The position numbers and the translations under genes are program-made. Source: Chloroflexota bacterium (lineage in GTDB: Bacteria; Chloroflexota; Anaerolineae; Promineifilales; Promineifilaceae). Taken from it: 64,000 bases of DNA. Location: positions 18,715 to 82,714 of the forward strand of contig JAGNBF010000021.1 of assembly GCA_018004935.1 (NCBI GenBank), read 5' to 3'. The notes beneath the pieces were generated by a model. It worked only from the letters and a program-made list of their open reading frames with translations, made no database searches and was not told where the DNA came from. Below, piece after piece: positions 52,601 to 61,200 of this stretch (position 1 is its first letter; each line of letters opens with the position of its first letter).

Positions 52601-54497
52601 GGATGGCGATTTTGTGGGTAAGGCCCAAATTGTCACCGCCAAATTCGGCCTGTCGGCAATGGGCGGGTTCACGACTAAACTCGGCCCGCCCTCTCTCTTC
52701 ATTTATGGCCTGCTCGATTACCCCCTGGGTGGCCCTGTCTTCTTCTTTGTCGAAGGGTTAGCCGCCGGGTTTGGCTTCAACCGCCACCTGGCCCTACCCG
52801 ATGTCAGTCAGGTAGACAAGTTCCCCTTTGTGGCCGACGCGGTGGGGGCGGCGCAAGGGGTGCAACCGCCGGGCATGGGCGCCTTGTCCAGCAACCCCAC
52901 CGACGGAATTGGGGCACAACTCACCCGCCTGGCCCAATACGTCTCACCGGCTCTCGGCGAATATTTCCTGGCCGTGGGCGTCAAATTTAACTCCTTCCGC
53001 GTGTTAGACGCCTTCGCCCTGTTGGTATTGCGCCTCAACACCAACAGTATGCACTTCTTCATTGACCTGTTGGGGGTCGCCACCCTGAAAGTGCCCAGCG
53101 AATCCCCGGAAATTCTGGCCTTTATTCGCCTGAACATCCGCGCCAGCATAGACCCCCAGGCCGGGGTCATCCTCATTCAAGCCCAACTCACCCCCGAATC
53201 CTGGCTCATTGCTCCCGAATGTCATCTCCAGGGCGGTGTGGCTTATGGGTTGTGGCTCCTGGGGGAAAATGCCGGTGATTTTGTTTACTGCGTGGGGGGT
53301 TATCATCCCCATTTCCGCCTGCCCGCCCATTATCCCCGTGTGCCCCGCTTAGGCTTTTCCTGGAGTATCAGTGATGCCGTTAGCATCAAGGGGGATCTGT
53401 ACTATGCCCTGACCCCCATTGCGGCTATGGCTGGGGGCCACCTCTCGGCCAACTGGCACAGCGGCGACCTGAAAGCGTGGTTTAACCTGGGGATTGATCT
53501 GCTCATCCAATGGAAACCATTCCATTATGAAGCCAGTGCCTACATCGAGATCGGGGCCAGTTACGAATCGCCTTTTGGCACGATTAGCGGCAGTTTGGGG
53601 GCTGATGTTAATATCTGGGGGCCAGATTTTTCCGGGCAGGCCCACTTCCATTTTGGGCCATTTGGTTTTTCGGTGGAGTTTGGCAGTGGCGGTCACAGTG
53701 CCCCCCAACCCTTAGATTGGCCGGAGTTCAAACGCTCCTTTTTGCCTGCCGACAACAGCAAATTGTTGAGCCTGACCGTCACCAATGGCCTGTTGCGCAC
53801 ATTGGAAGTAAAGGACGGCCCCAAACAAGGAACCTGGTGGCTGGTTAATCCCAAGTTGTTCAGCCTGGATGCCAGCACGGTTCTGCCGGTGACAAAATAT
53901 GTGGTGGCCGCCGATGAACCCCACCTGCCCCCAACCCAGAAACCGGTTCTCGCGCCGGAACTGACCGCTTTGGGGTTGGCCCCGATGAACAAGCGGCAAA
54001 AGGATTTCCCGGTTTCTACGCTGACGGTGACGGTAAAACGAGATGGGACCCAGCCCGCGGCCGCGGAGTTCACCTTCACCACCCAGGCCAAACAGTTCCC
54101 AGCCGCCCTGTGGGGCCAGGGGTTCCAATCCGCCGGTGGGGAACGTCTCGTCAGTGGGGCCGGTGGCCTGACCATCACCCCCCACGAACCGGTAGCCCCT
54201 GGCACAACCAGCTTTATCACCCGGCGCAACCTGAACTACGACGATTACACCCTGTTCGCTACCCGCGACGCGGCCGCGGGGCAAACCTATGCCCCCTTCC
54301 CCCCTCGGGACAATACCCAACGCCAGCGTGACCGGGCCACCCTACGGGCCAATTTACAAGACCCCACCATCATCGCCGCCCGTCAATCCGCTTTAGCGGC
54401 CTTAGGGCTAGACGCCGCCCGCACCGTCCACCTGACCCCAGCCACCGCCGACGATTTCATCGTAGAACCACGCCTGTGGGGGGGATTAGTGGATTAA
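49647..54497 (+). CDS. Giant beta-rich protein resembling DUF6603 proteins
   Basis: A 1616-residue protein. The first about 900 residues are repetitive in style, with many beta-strand-like segments and acidic loops (for example FALAFAGDWAILPGIHLETI). Residues about 920-1350 resemble the region annotated DUF6603 in other large bacterial proteins: LDLMGLGAEYNFKDKSLAFA, FFFVEGLAAGFGFNRHLALP, and a Gly/aromatic beta series (IEIGASYESPFGTISGSLGA, FHFGPFGFSVEFGSGG). No signal peptide or transmembrane helix is obvious. GTG start at 49647 with AGGAG about 9 bases upstream. Follows the cyclase by 116 bases. Function unknown; a structural, scaffold or cell-surface role would fit its size and strand content, but that is a guess. 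Confidence 0.65.
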   Translation: MTAEDLKQKLKQSQVLNQVAWLTGKTLPDVQALVEQTNPADPLTLTVERAQSPASLAGHFVLHSLTLTATLTESDEPGMELVALIYAGNEPQDGDHLRPLTLDWSVDRPTFLRLNWQAEPHTQPLLLANAGHAGQAERVGHDFTQINNSLTLPHFTPLDNKNLVVESLSWEINEQQVVFTALTVRLPDWPISDEFTIAEPRLTVYQNWSPTATFTPILTIAGTIVLHQRTRVNLSLGLPEITFQGELDTDQGPVSMAQLLGDLGAEFDIWPDDVFISRLFLLYAPKGDPTKEFALAFAGDWAILPGIHLETIGVDLKTPSAGGVDVTLNASWRLFAGTDDEFGLDLLAEFQKDDSSRSLMFVAATAPEQTIHLGALVAELLTEMRLELPLPDFLHNLAVGDLNVELSVNQQNSQDENGAPVSQTSRSLAVRFTLESSEGDWELIPGLLSFSPAQIGLTVAGGVVEATVQETIAVLGVTWLIEVHLPTLRGRMALAGDGYHIKDLLDHFHLPVGGLEKATLAAASMTFDAPAHTTMLHLELADPWDMGNFHIQDVAFDLTYQGGQDGGVSAQFAAACLITRTSDPQNPLQLQISADHPGPNLGWKLQGRLWVDPAHAVTIQEVAAHFGFSATDLAPLGEIADCGLFSLGLQYDTHDSQFALECSARLGSNATLALSLDRHRQPDQSSAIRFSGKLLVHDLEFDLLFAHDGHGDALVGVFSNTGGSAIKVGDLLAAVSDDQEIASAVNALNFKLKSALIAYARSNIKASQPGADQGQKNGSKLLFSLDMDAGLDLSGLGNLPLVGQAFHGGETLAIQFSPIIATQEFTDTTSITALLPPNAGRLPTAPIKKGFQLHTTVQIGSERLQLALDGPGQQVHNDPASGVAVPNAAAAALTPPKPPANVTWIPIQKTLAKILTLRRVGIGFASPKLAILLDGGISLGGLTLDLMGLGAEYNFKDKSLAFALAGIGLSLNRDPLIITAAFLNLDGDFVGKAQIVTAKFGLSAMGGFTTKLGPPSLFIYGLLDYPLGGPVFFFVEGLAAGFGFNRHLALPDVSQVDKFPFVADAVGAAQGVQPPGMGALSSNPTDGIGAQLTRLAQYVSPALGEYFLAVGVKFNSFRVLDAFALLVLRLNTNSMHFFIDLLGVATLKVPSESPEILAFIRLNIRASIDPQAGVILIQAQLTPESWLIAPECHLQGGVAYGLWLLGENAGDFVYCVGGYHPHFRLPAHYPRVPRLGFSWSISDAVSIKGDLYYALTPIAAMAGGHLSANWHSGDLKAWFNLGIDLLIQWKPFHYEASAYIEIGASYESPFGTISGSLGADVNIWGPDFSGQAHFHFGPFGFSVEFGSGGHSAPQPLDWPEFKRSFLPADNSKLLSLTVTNGLLRTLEVKDGPKQGTWWLVNPKLFSLDASTVLPVTKYVVAADEPHLPPTQKPVLAPELTALGLAPMNKRQKDFPVSTLTVTVKRDGTQPAAAEFTFTTQAKQFPAALWGQGFQSAGGERLVSGAGGLTITPHEPVAPGTTSFITRRNLNYDDYTLFATRDAAAGQTYAPFPPRDNTQRQRDRATLRANLQDPTIIAARQSALAALGLDAARTVHLTPATADDFIVEPRLWGGLVD

Positions 54498-54499
54498 GG

Positions 54500-54600
54500 C
54501 ACTGATTATTAGTTATTAGTGTATTAGTTATTGGTACACTGATGCACTATTGTCACACGCCAATACACCAATACACCAATAACCAATTCACCAACAACCT
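54500..54600. repeat. ATTAGTTATTGG inverted repeat between giant genes
   Basis: GTATTAGTTATTGGT on the left and ACCAATACACCAATAACCAA on the right are complementary in part, with TATTAG direct repeats inside. The same words bound the element at 33957-34125. Confidence 0.65.
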
Positions 54601-54605
54601 TTCCC

Positions 54606-57600
54606 ATGACCAACGACACCGCCTTGCCCCCCGAACTATCACCAGATGATCAGGTTGAATTTGTCGCCTATCACCGCCCGCAACTCATGGCCGGTGACTA
54701 TGTGCTGGAAATGGGGCAAACCTTCAACGATTTATCGCCCCAACTCACCGGCCGTTTTAATGTGGCGGGTGAACGATTCGCGCTCCAGCCCGGCGATGTC
54801 CATGCCACCTTCCCCCCCGCCGGGAGTGATGGCCCCTACGCCCACATCTTCCCCCACGTCATCCTGCAACGGAGCACCTTCCCCTGGGAACGGACGCCGC
54901 GTGGCGATGGGGCCGACGATGTGTTAGCCCCCCCCTGGCTGGCCTTACTCCTTTTTGACGCCGCGGCCGCGCCAGAACTGCGTGTCGTCAAAGCCAGCGA
55001 TCTCATTCCCCGCGTAGAAACCACCACAGCCTCTCGCTGGCCCGGCCTGGAACTGGAAGTGTCCCAAGACCCGGAAGAACGAGCGATGGTCATGGATCTC
55101 CCCTGGTCACAACTCAAAAGCATCCTGCCCACCTATGAGGAATTGAGTTGGACGACACACACCCGCCGTCTTGTCTATGCCAACGCCAATACACCGCCCA
55201 CGGAAGTCGCCGTCGTTTTTAGCCTGGCGCGGCCGCCCCAAAAAGGGCGTTGTGTCGTTCACCTCGTCTCCCTCGAAGAGCGTTTTAAGCCGGGTACAGG
55301 TTCCCCCGCCCCCGAACCAGACGATCTGATCCTGCCCGATGGCCCCTTCCTGACCCTGTTGCAATCAGTGAATCAGCAGTTAAGCCAGGTGATCAAAACC
55401 AACCCCCTGGCCGACGACGAAGCCGCCGATTCACGAGCCTTTGCCGTCGAATTGCGCGGACAGGCCGAGGGGAAGCTGGAACTGCTGACCCCCATGCCCA
55501 CCCTGGCCCCCGCTTTCACCACACCGCTGGCCCTGTTAACCCCATTGCCCGATGAAGAAGCACTCCTGGCCGATGTGGGCAAGGTTAAGATCAAAAAAAC
55601 AACCCGTAAGGGCCGGAACGCCCGCGGCCGCATCGTAGACCATCTGGAAATCGCTCTCCACCTGCCCGAACCACTCCGCACCGTCAGCCAAAACGACCTG
55701 AAAGGGACCAAAACCACCGGGGCCTTGCGCGGTTGGTTCCAGGAAAAATGGGCGGCTGGCCCCCTGGTCATTGCCCCCAAACTGAAACCGGACGCGGCCG
55801 CGCCCCAGGCCCCGGCTCCCCCCTTTTCCTCTGACACCCTCACCCAGATTCAGGTGGATGCCATTGGCCGCGCCCTCATGCCCGCCGCTACCTTCAGCAA
55901 CTGGCAGACCGGCCAAAACGTCACCGGCTCCTTTTTTACCGACCTGGATGACGGCACATCCCTCTTCGTGACCTACCAGGGTGCAGGAACCAAAACCTGG
56001 CGCAGTCTCACCTTTTACTTTACCCCCTGCCTGGGACTGGACAGCGGTCTGACCCAATGGCTCCTCGCGGTACAGAAAGCCGGTTGTCGCTATGTAGAAC
56101 TCGTCGAAAATGAGGTGGCTCTCCCCTTCACCGCCACCCCCCAAACCCAAACCCTGCGGGTCGATCAACCCCTGGTCAACACCCTTTTTGGGGATCAGGA
56201 TGGGTGGACCCGGCTTCAGGAACGGGGCGATATTCAGACCCGCCGCGTCCTACGCCTGAACAATGAATTGCGGAGCCTGGAGATCACCTTACAACAGGAT
56301 TTTCCTGGCTCCGGCATAACCGCCAGGATTCGTCTGCGGCCGCAACAACGCCTCACCTTTGATGCCCAGGGGGCCAGCGACGAGCAGAAAATCCAGTTGA
56401 TCAGCCTCTACCACTGGGAATTTGCCAGCGACCCCGATAGTCTGGATTTTGTCAAAACGATCCAAAACCTCGACGGCGTCCGCCAACAAGAAAATGGGGC
56501 CGCCCACGATGTCGCCCTGCGACTGGATACCACGGCGATAACCGCCCCCACCGTCAAAGCCTATCTCCAGGCCGGTTATGTCCCCCTGCCCCATGCCTTG
56601 CGTGAAGGCGACCAGACCGTTTCCTGGTATCGTGGCCCGCTCATTCCCCGTTTACCCACCGCCAACGATTACCGCACCCTCCCCCTACCGGCCCGCACCG
56701 CCGATGAGTTACTCATCTTTGACCCCAACGTGGGCATGTTTTCCGTCGCCTACGCCTCAGCCTGGGAGTTGGGGCGGACGCTGGCCCTGGCCGACAAACA
56801 GTTTTCCTTGGGGCTGTACCATTGGAAACGCGCCCACGCTCAAGAGTTGACCCGTTTACAGCAAGAGCTAGACCGAACCTATGTGCCTCAATTGCGGCCG
56901 CAAACCGCCGACACCACCTTCCCCCCCGAACTGGCCGCATTTCTTGATCGTCTCACCCGGCTCCAGGGCGTGCCATTCTCTTATCTTGTCCCCCAGGAAG
57001 CCCTCCTACCCGTCGAATCCATCCGCTTTTTCAGCGTAGACCCGCTCTGGTTAGAATGCCTGCGCGATGGGGCCTTAAGCCTGGGCCGGGTATTAGCCGG
57101 GGATCAGGCCCACGACGCCAACCATTGGGATGAACTGCCCGCCCCACCCCACCTGTCCGGTTTCCTGCTCCGTTCGGCGGCCATTGCGGCTTTCCCCCAC
57201 ACCGGCGCGGACGCTTCCCTGCCTCTGCTCCGGCTGGAACGGCTGTCCGCCGATATTTTGTTTGGCCTTTATGCGGGTGAAGAAGATTTAACCTGGCTCA
57301 GCGTGCATCTCCCCCCCCAGGTATTACATTTTGGGCTGAAAGAAGGGGCCGGTGACACCTGGAGTAAACAGATGCGTAACCCGGCGGATGGCGGCCGCGT
57401 CACCTTCCTGACCCACAACCCTAATTTGCCCGATGACCGGATTCAGCAGGTGGTGATGACCCGCCAGGATGTAGCCCAACTCGCGGCCGCGGGCGTCAAA
57501 ACCACCCCCCTTCTCACCTGGCTCCAGGCAGAAAAGTTACTCCAACCCTGGCCGGTAGCCCCGGCCCCGGCCCCCAGCGATGGAAAACCACCCACCGCCG

Positions 57601-58103
57601 CCCTTCTGGCCCAGGCCATCCGCCCCGCCTTGCTCCGCGAGATGGGCGGGGCTTATAACGAAGCCTATACACCCAAAATTGCCGCCCATGTACAAACAAA
57701 AGACGGCCAGTTGTGGTTAGAACCGGCACAACTGGCGGCACTGAGCCAGGACAAACTCCCTGATACCGCCATCCTCTCTCTGGCCCTGACGATGATGACA
57801 AACCCTTTTATCCTGTCATCAGAACAGGCCCGAGAAGCATTCATCACCCGCTTAAAAGGTCATGGCTTCGATGACAAAGCGTGCCAGCAAGCCTGGCAAC
57901 TGGCCGACAAACGAGTTTACGAGTTGGATTTACAAATCGGAGCGTCATTTTGGCGGCCGGGTAGTAACATCCTAAACCTGCTCCATCTGGCCCGGGATCT
58001 GGCTGACCGTACCCGGCCCGTCTGTCCCGGCCTGTTCACCGCCGCCGAGTTAGGGCTACAGATGTTGGCCGCCCCGCCCCAGTTGCAGATCAAACTACTA
58101 TAG
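54606..58103 (+). CDS. Giant uncharacterised protein of the 44.7-64 kb module
   Basis: A 1165-residue protein that I do not recognise. No signal peptide and no membrane helix. N-terminal part begins DDQVEFVAYHRPQLMAGDYV and is probably beta-rich (to about residue 300); a helical segment with YASAWELGRTLALADKQFSL lies near residue 720; the C-terminus ends in DLADRTRPVCPGLFTAAELG. The statement-like segment VTFLTHNPNLPDDRIQQVVM (about residue 930) is well formed but not diagnostic. Eight GCGGCCGC sites. The upstream gap of 108 bases is filled by the inverted repeat; no clear ribosome site precedes the ATG at 54606. Confidence 0.6.
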   Translation: MTNDTALPPELSPDDQVEFVAYHRPQLMAGDYVLEMGQTFNDLSPQLTGRFNVAGERFALQPGDVHATFPPAGSDGPYAHIFPHVILQRSTFPWERTPRGDGADDVLAPPWLALLLFDAAAAPELRVVKASDLIPRVETTTASRWPGLELEVSQDPEERAMVMDLPWSQLKSILPTYEELSWTTHTRRLVYANANTPPTEVAVVFSLARPPQKGRCVVHLVSLEERFKPGTGSPAPEPDDLILPDGPFLTLLQSVNQQLSQVIKTNPLADDEAADSRAFAVELRGQAEGKLELLTPMPTLAPAFTTPLALLTPLPDEEALLADVGKVKIKKTTRKGRNARGRIVDHLEIALHLPEPLRTVSQNDLKGTKTTGALRGWFQEKWAAGPLVIAPKLKPDAAAPQAPAPPFSSDTLTQIQVDAIGRALMPAATFSNWQTGQNVTGSFFTDLDDGTSLFVTYQGAGTKTWRSLTFYFTPCLGLDSGLTQWLLAVQKAGCRYVELVENEVALPFTATPQTQTLRVDQPLVNTLFGDQDGWTRLQERGDIQTRRVLRLNNELRSLEITLQQDFPGSGITARIRLRPQQRLTFDAQGASDEQKIQLISLYHWEFASDPDSLDFVKTIQNLDGVRQQENGAAHDVALRLDTTAITAPTVKAYLQAGYVPLPHALREGDQTVSWYRGPLIPRLPTANDYRTLPLPARTADELLIFDPNVGMFSVAYASAWELGRTLALADKQFSLGLYHWKRAHAQELTRLQQELDRTYVPQLRPQTADTTFPPELAAFLDRLTRLQGVPFSYLVPQEALLPVESIRFFSVDPLWLECLRDGALSLGRVLAGDQAHDANHWDELPAPPHLSGFLLRSAAIAAFPHTGADASLPLLRLERLSADILFGLYAGEEDLTWLSVHLPPQVLHFGLKEGAGDTWSKQMRNPADGGRVTFLTHNPNLPDDRIQQVVMTRQDVAQLAAAGVKTTPLLTWLQAEKLLQPWPVAPAPAPSDGKPPTAALLAQAIRPALLREMGGAYNEAYTPKIAAHVQTKDGQLWLEPAQLAALSQDKLPDTAILSLALTMMTNPFILSSEQAREAFITRLKGHGFDDKACQQAWQLADKRVYELDLQIGASFWRPGSNILNLLHLARDLADRTRPVCPGLFTAAELGLQMLAAPPQLQIKLL

Positions 58104-58164
58104 CTTTACACACGTCCCTGGCAGGTTTAGTCGGCAGACCCACCCCCCTAATGGGGGAACTTAA

Positions 58165-58250
58165 CGGCGCGGTTTTTCGGGGCGAAGGCCCCGAAAAACC
58201 GCGCCCAGAAAAATTCCCCGCCCCTGGGGGCGGGGTTAAGGGTGGGGGAC
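58165..58250 (+). repeat. Repeat B hairpin module between giant genes
   Basis: GGCGCGGTTTTTCGGGGCG pairs with CCCCGAAAAACCGCGCC, then CCCCGCCCCTGGGGGCGGGG (another hairpin) and GGTTAAGGGTGGGGG. The same plan as in 7178-7445 with different arm sequences. Confidence 0.75.
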
Positions 58251-58282
58251 GGTATCATTATCTATTTCGAGGAATATCATCC

Positions 58283-61200
58283 ATGTCATCTGTTCTGGTT
58301 ATTCCGATTTTAGTTGATGCCCTGGCTCTGGAAGCCGGACAAAACGCCGTCGATGCGTTTGCCGATTTCACTCAGTTGCCTTATGTCGGGCGCGACAATA
58401 CGGGCGAATATGATAGCCACAGTGATCGCCCCTTTCTGACCGAAACCGTCGTTGCTCCCGCCTTCAGCGACACCAACTTCCTGCTCCAACCTGGGGTGCA
58501 TCTCCATTGGGCCTTACCCACCGCCCTTACCCGAGCCGTCCACCCCCTGGATCAACAAACCGGCCAACCAGATCGGCAACGCACGGAATTTCCTTCAGCG
58601 CCTGACCGCTGGCTTGTCTGCCGCTGGCGTCATGATCAGCTAGAAAAAGCCTGGCTCCGGGAGAGCGATTATCTCTGGTCGCCGGAAGATGTTTTGCACC
58701 AGCCCCAGGAAAGTTTGACCAATTGGCCTTACCGGATCGAAGCCAAACCGGATCAACCGCCCCGGTTCATCATGCCCGATGGGGAACCCCCCTTCCGCTT
58801 TTTGGGCCGCGGCCGCGAACTGGGTCAACCCTGGCCGCAAAAAAGTAACCCGGCCTGGCTCAAAGACATCGGCCAGCGGTTAACCGCCATCGGCTACGGC
58901 GAAACCAACTTCGCCGCCTTCTACCCTAACTGCCGGAGCGTCTTCGGTCATTACGACAACAACCCCACCCCGGCCGATGGTCTCTGGTACGAGCTATTTG
59001 GCTGGTACGACAACCCCCAAGACGATCCGTTCCACCAGCTTGTCACCCGCCTCGATCCCCGCCAACCCATTCCGGCCTTCGTCACCGCCTACGAAACCAG
59101 CCTGGGGCGACAAATCCGTTTCCGCCTGAGTGAGTCCGGCCACCAAAATCTGGCCGGGTTCAACCTGCCTGAAGCTGTACGCACTCGCCTGCAACCCCTC
59201 ATTGGGCGCGATTTCTTCGGTCAGGCGGCCCTCATGGCCGCCCTGTCCACCTGCCTGGGAGAAAACATCGCCCCCCCGATTGTGTCCGCCGTTCTGGCCT
59301 GTGCCTTACCCACTCCCCCCGCCCAAATGGTGCGGGAGCAAATCCGCCAGCAGTTTAGCTGGGATTGGCCCGACGACACCTTGCCCGATCATCTGATCTG
59401 TTATGGCCGCGTATACCAGGCTGATTTTGTCCCCCCGGTTTCTGGCACCGCCCCAGAGATTCAGGTAGCCGTGGCTAACTCCGGCACCGAAGCCCTGGCC
59501 GCCCTGGTTGCCACCCACCTGGCCGAGCAACGGTTTCCCCTGGAGCCAGATTTGCGCTTCCAGGAAAAAGCCCGCCTGGAAACCCACCTGGAAGCCCTCA
59601 TGCTCCAGAGTGATTTGTCCAACCAACTCCTGGATGTCGGTGATGCCTTGACCATTGCCCGTCATCGCCGCTCTTTTACGGCCGTGCCGGGAACTGCGCT
59701 GTGGGTCATTCGCCCCCAGACAGGGGCCACCGATGAACACGGCCCGGAAGATGGGCGTGGGGGCATCAACCTGCCGCTAGAATTGGCCCACTTTTTAGAC
59801 GGGTTAAATGCGGCTCAGGCGGCCTATGATCGCGGCCGCAACCAGATTGACTCCCTGCGCTGGCAAACCTACTCCGACTGGTACCGCACCATGCGCCATA
59901 GCTACCCCGCCGCCGATGAGGTGCGTGATTTCCAATCCACCCCGCTACACCTGGACGGTAACTCTGATGTGGACGCCATGTTCCGCCACCTGCGCCACCA
60001 CACCTTGCACGAACTGGCCCAGGCCAGAGCCACCGTCGGCGAAATCATCAGCCTGGCCCCCGATGCGATGCGTGTCAGCTACCAACTGGCCGATAGCACC
60101 CTACCCGCCCAACTCGGGTTTGTGGGAGCCGATACGCTGTTTGATACCGTCCGCACCCTGCAATTACAACGGCGCGACGACTGCTGGCAGACCGTTCCCG
60201 GCACCGATCGCTCTTTGGAATTTGACCTGGCCGACCACATCGGCCCGGATACACCGGGCCAAACCCACCCGGAAACCAGCCTGGATCAGTGGCGACTCTT
60301 CTCGGCCACCGGCCAACCCACCACGTTGTATCGGCTGGGGGGATGGTGGCAAAGTGCCGACGGGGGGCAAATCCTGCCCGTCTGTCTGGCGTTAGAAGTG
60401 GCCCATTTTCTGCAAGCCACACGAAATTTGCTCCGCCAACACAATGACGACCCGGCCGAGGTTCGGTTTACCAACCTGACCTTCGCGGCGCTACAAAAGG
60501 CGCTTGGTTCGGCCCCTTTAACCCCACCCCTCGCGGCCGCGCTCCAAAAATTAGACACCTGGCGCGGCCGCACGTTTGCCGCCCGTCAACCTGGAGAAAC
60601 CTTAAAGCAGGCCCTGCGGCGTGAAGGGGAAACAACCGTCGGCATCCCCCTGCCGGGCGAACTCCACGACCTCATCTGGTCACTGGTAGCCGAGCAATGG
60701 CGGCTGGATCAGACCCCCGGCCCCCGCTTCTGGCAACCGAATGATCCGGTTCTGTTACTGGCGGGCCAGGGCGCAACCCCCACCGACCGCTGGCAAACGG
60801 ATGGCACCCCCTGGCATGATACGGCAGGCAACCTCACCTGCCTCTTAACCGATAGAACCGGATTACCCAACACGGAGCCGGTCACAGCGGAGTTAGATTG
60901 GAAGCAGACACGCCAAAGCGAAGCCGGTCGCCAGCGCTGGCAACAGATAGCCTCGGCGTTAAGGCTGGACAAACGTCAGAGCGGCCGCGTTCATCCCTTC
61001 CTTCTGGAATGGGAAGCCGAATTTGCCGCTGTCCATGCCGGGAGCAATCTCGACAGCGAGCAGGATGGGTTTGCCCCGGATTATCTACAACGGAACTGGT
61101 CGCTGGCCGAAACCGAACATGCCCTGGCGGCCAGTGTGTCCCAGGCGGCATTAACCCACAGTGCCACGATGGTTCGCGGCCGCGCCGTCCTCAGCAGTCA

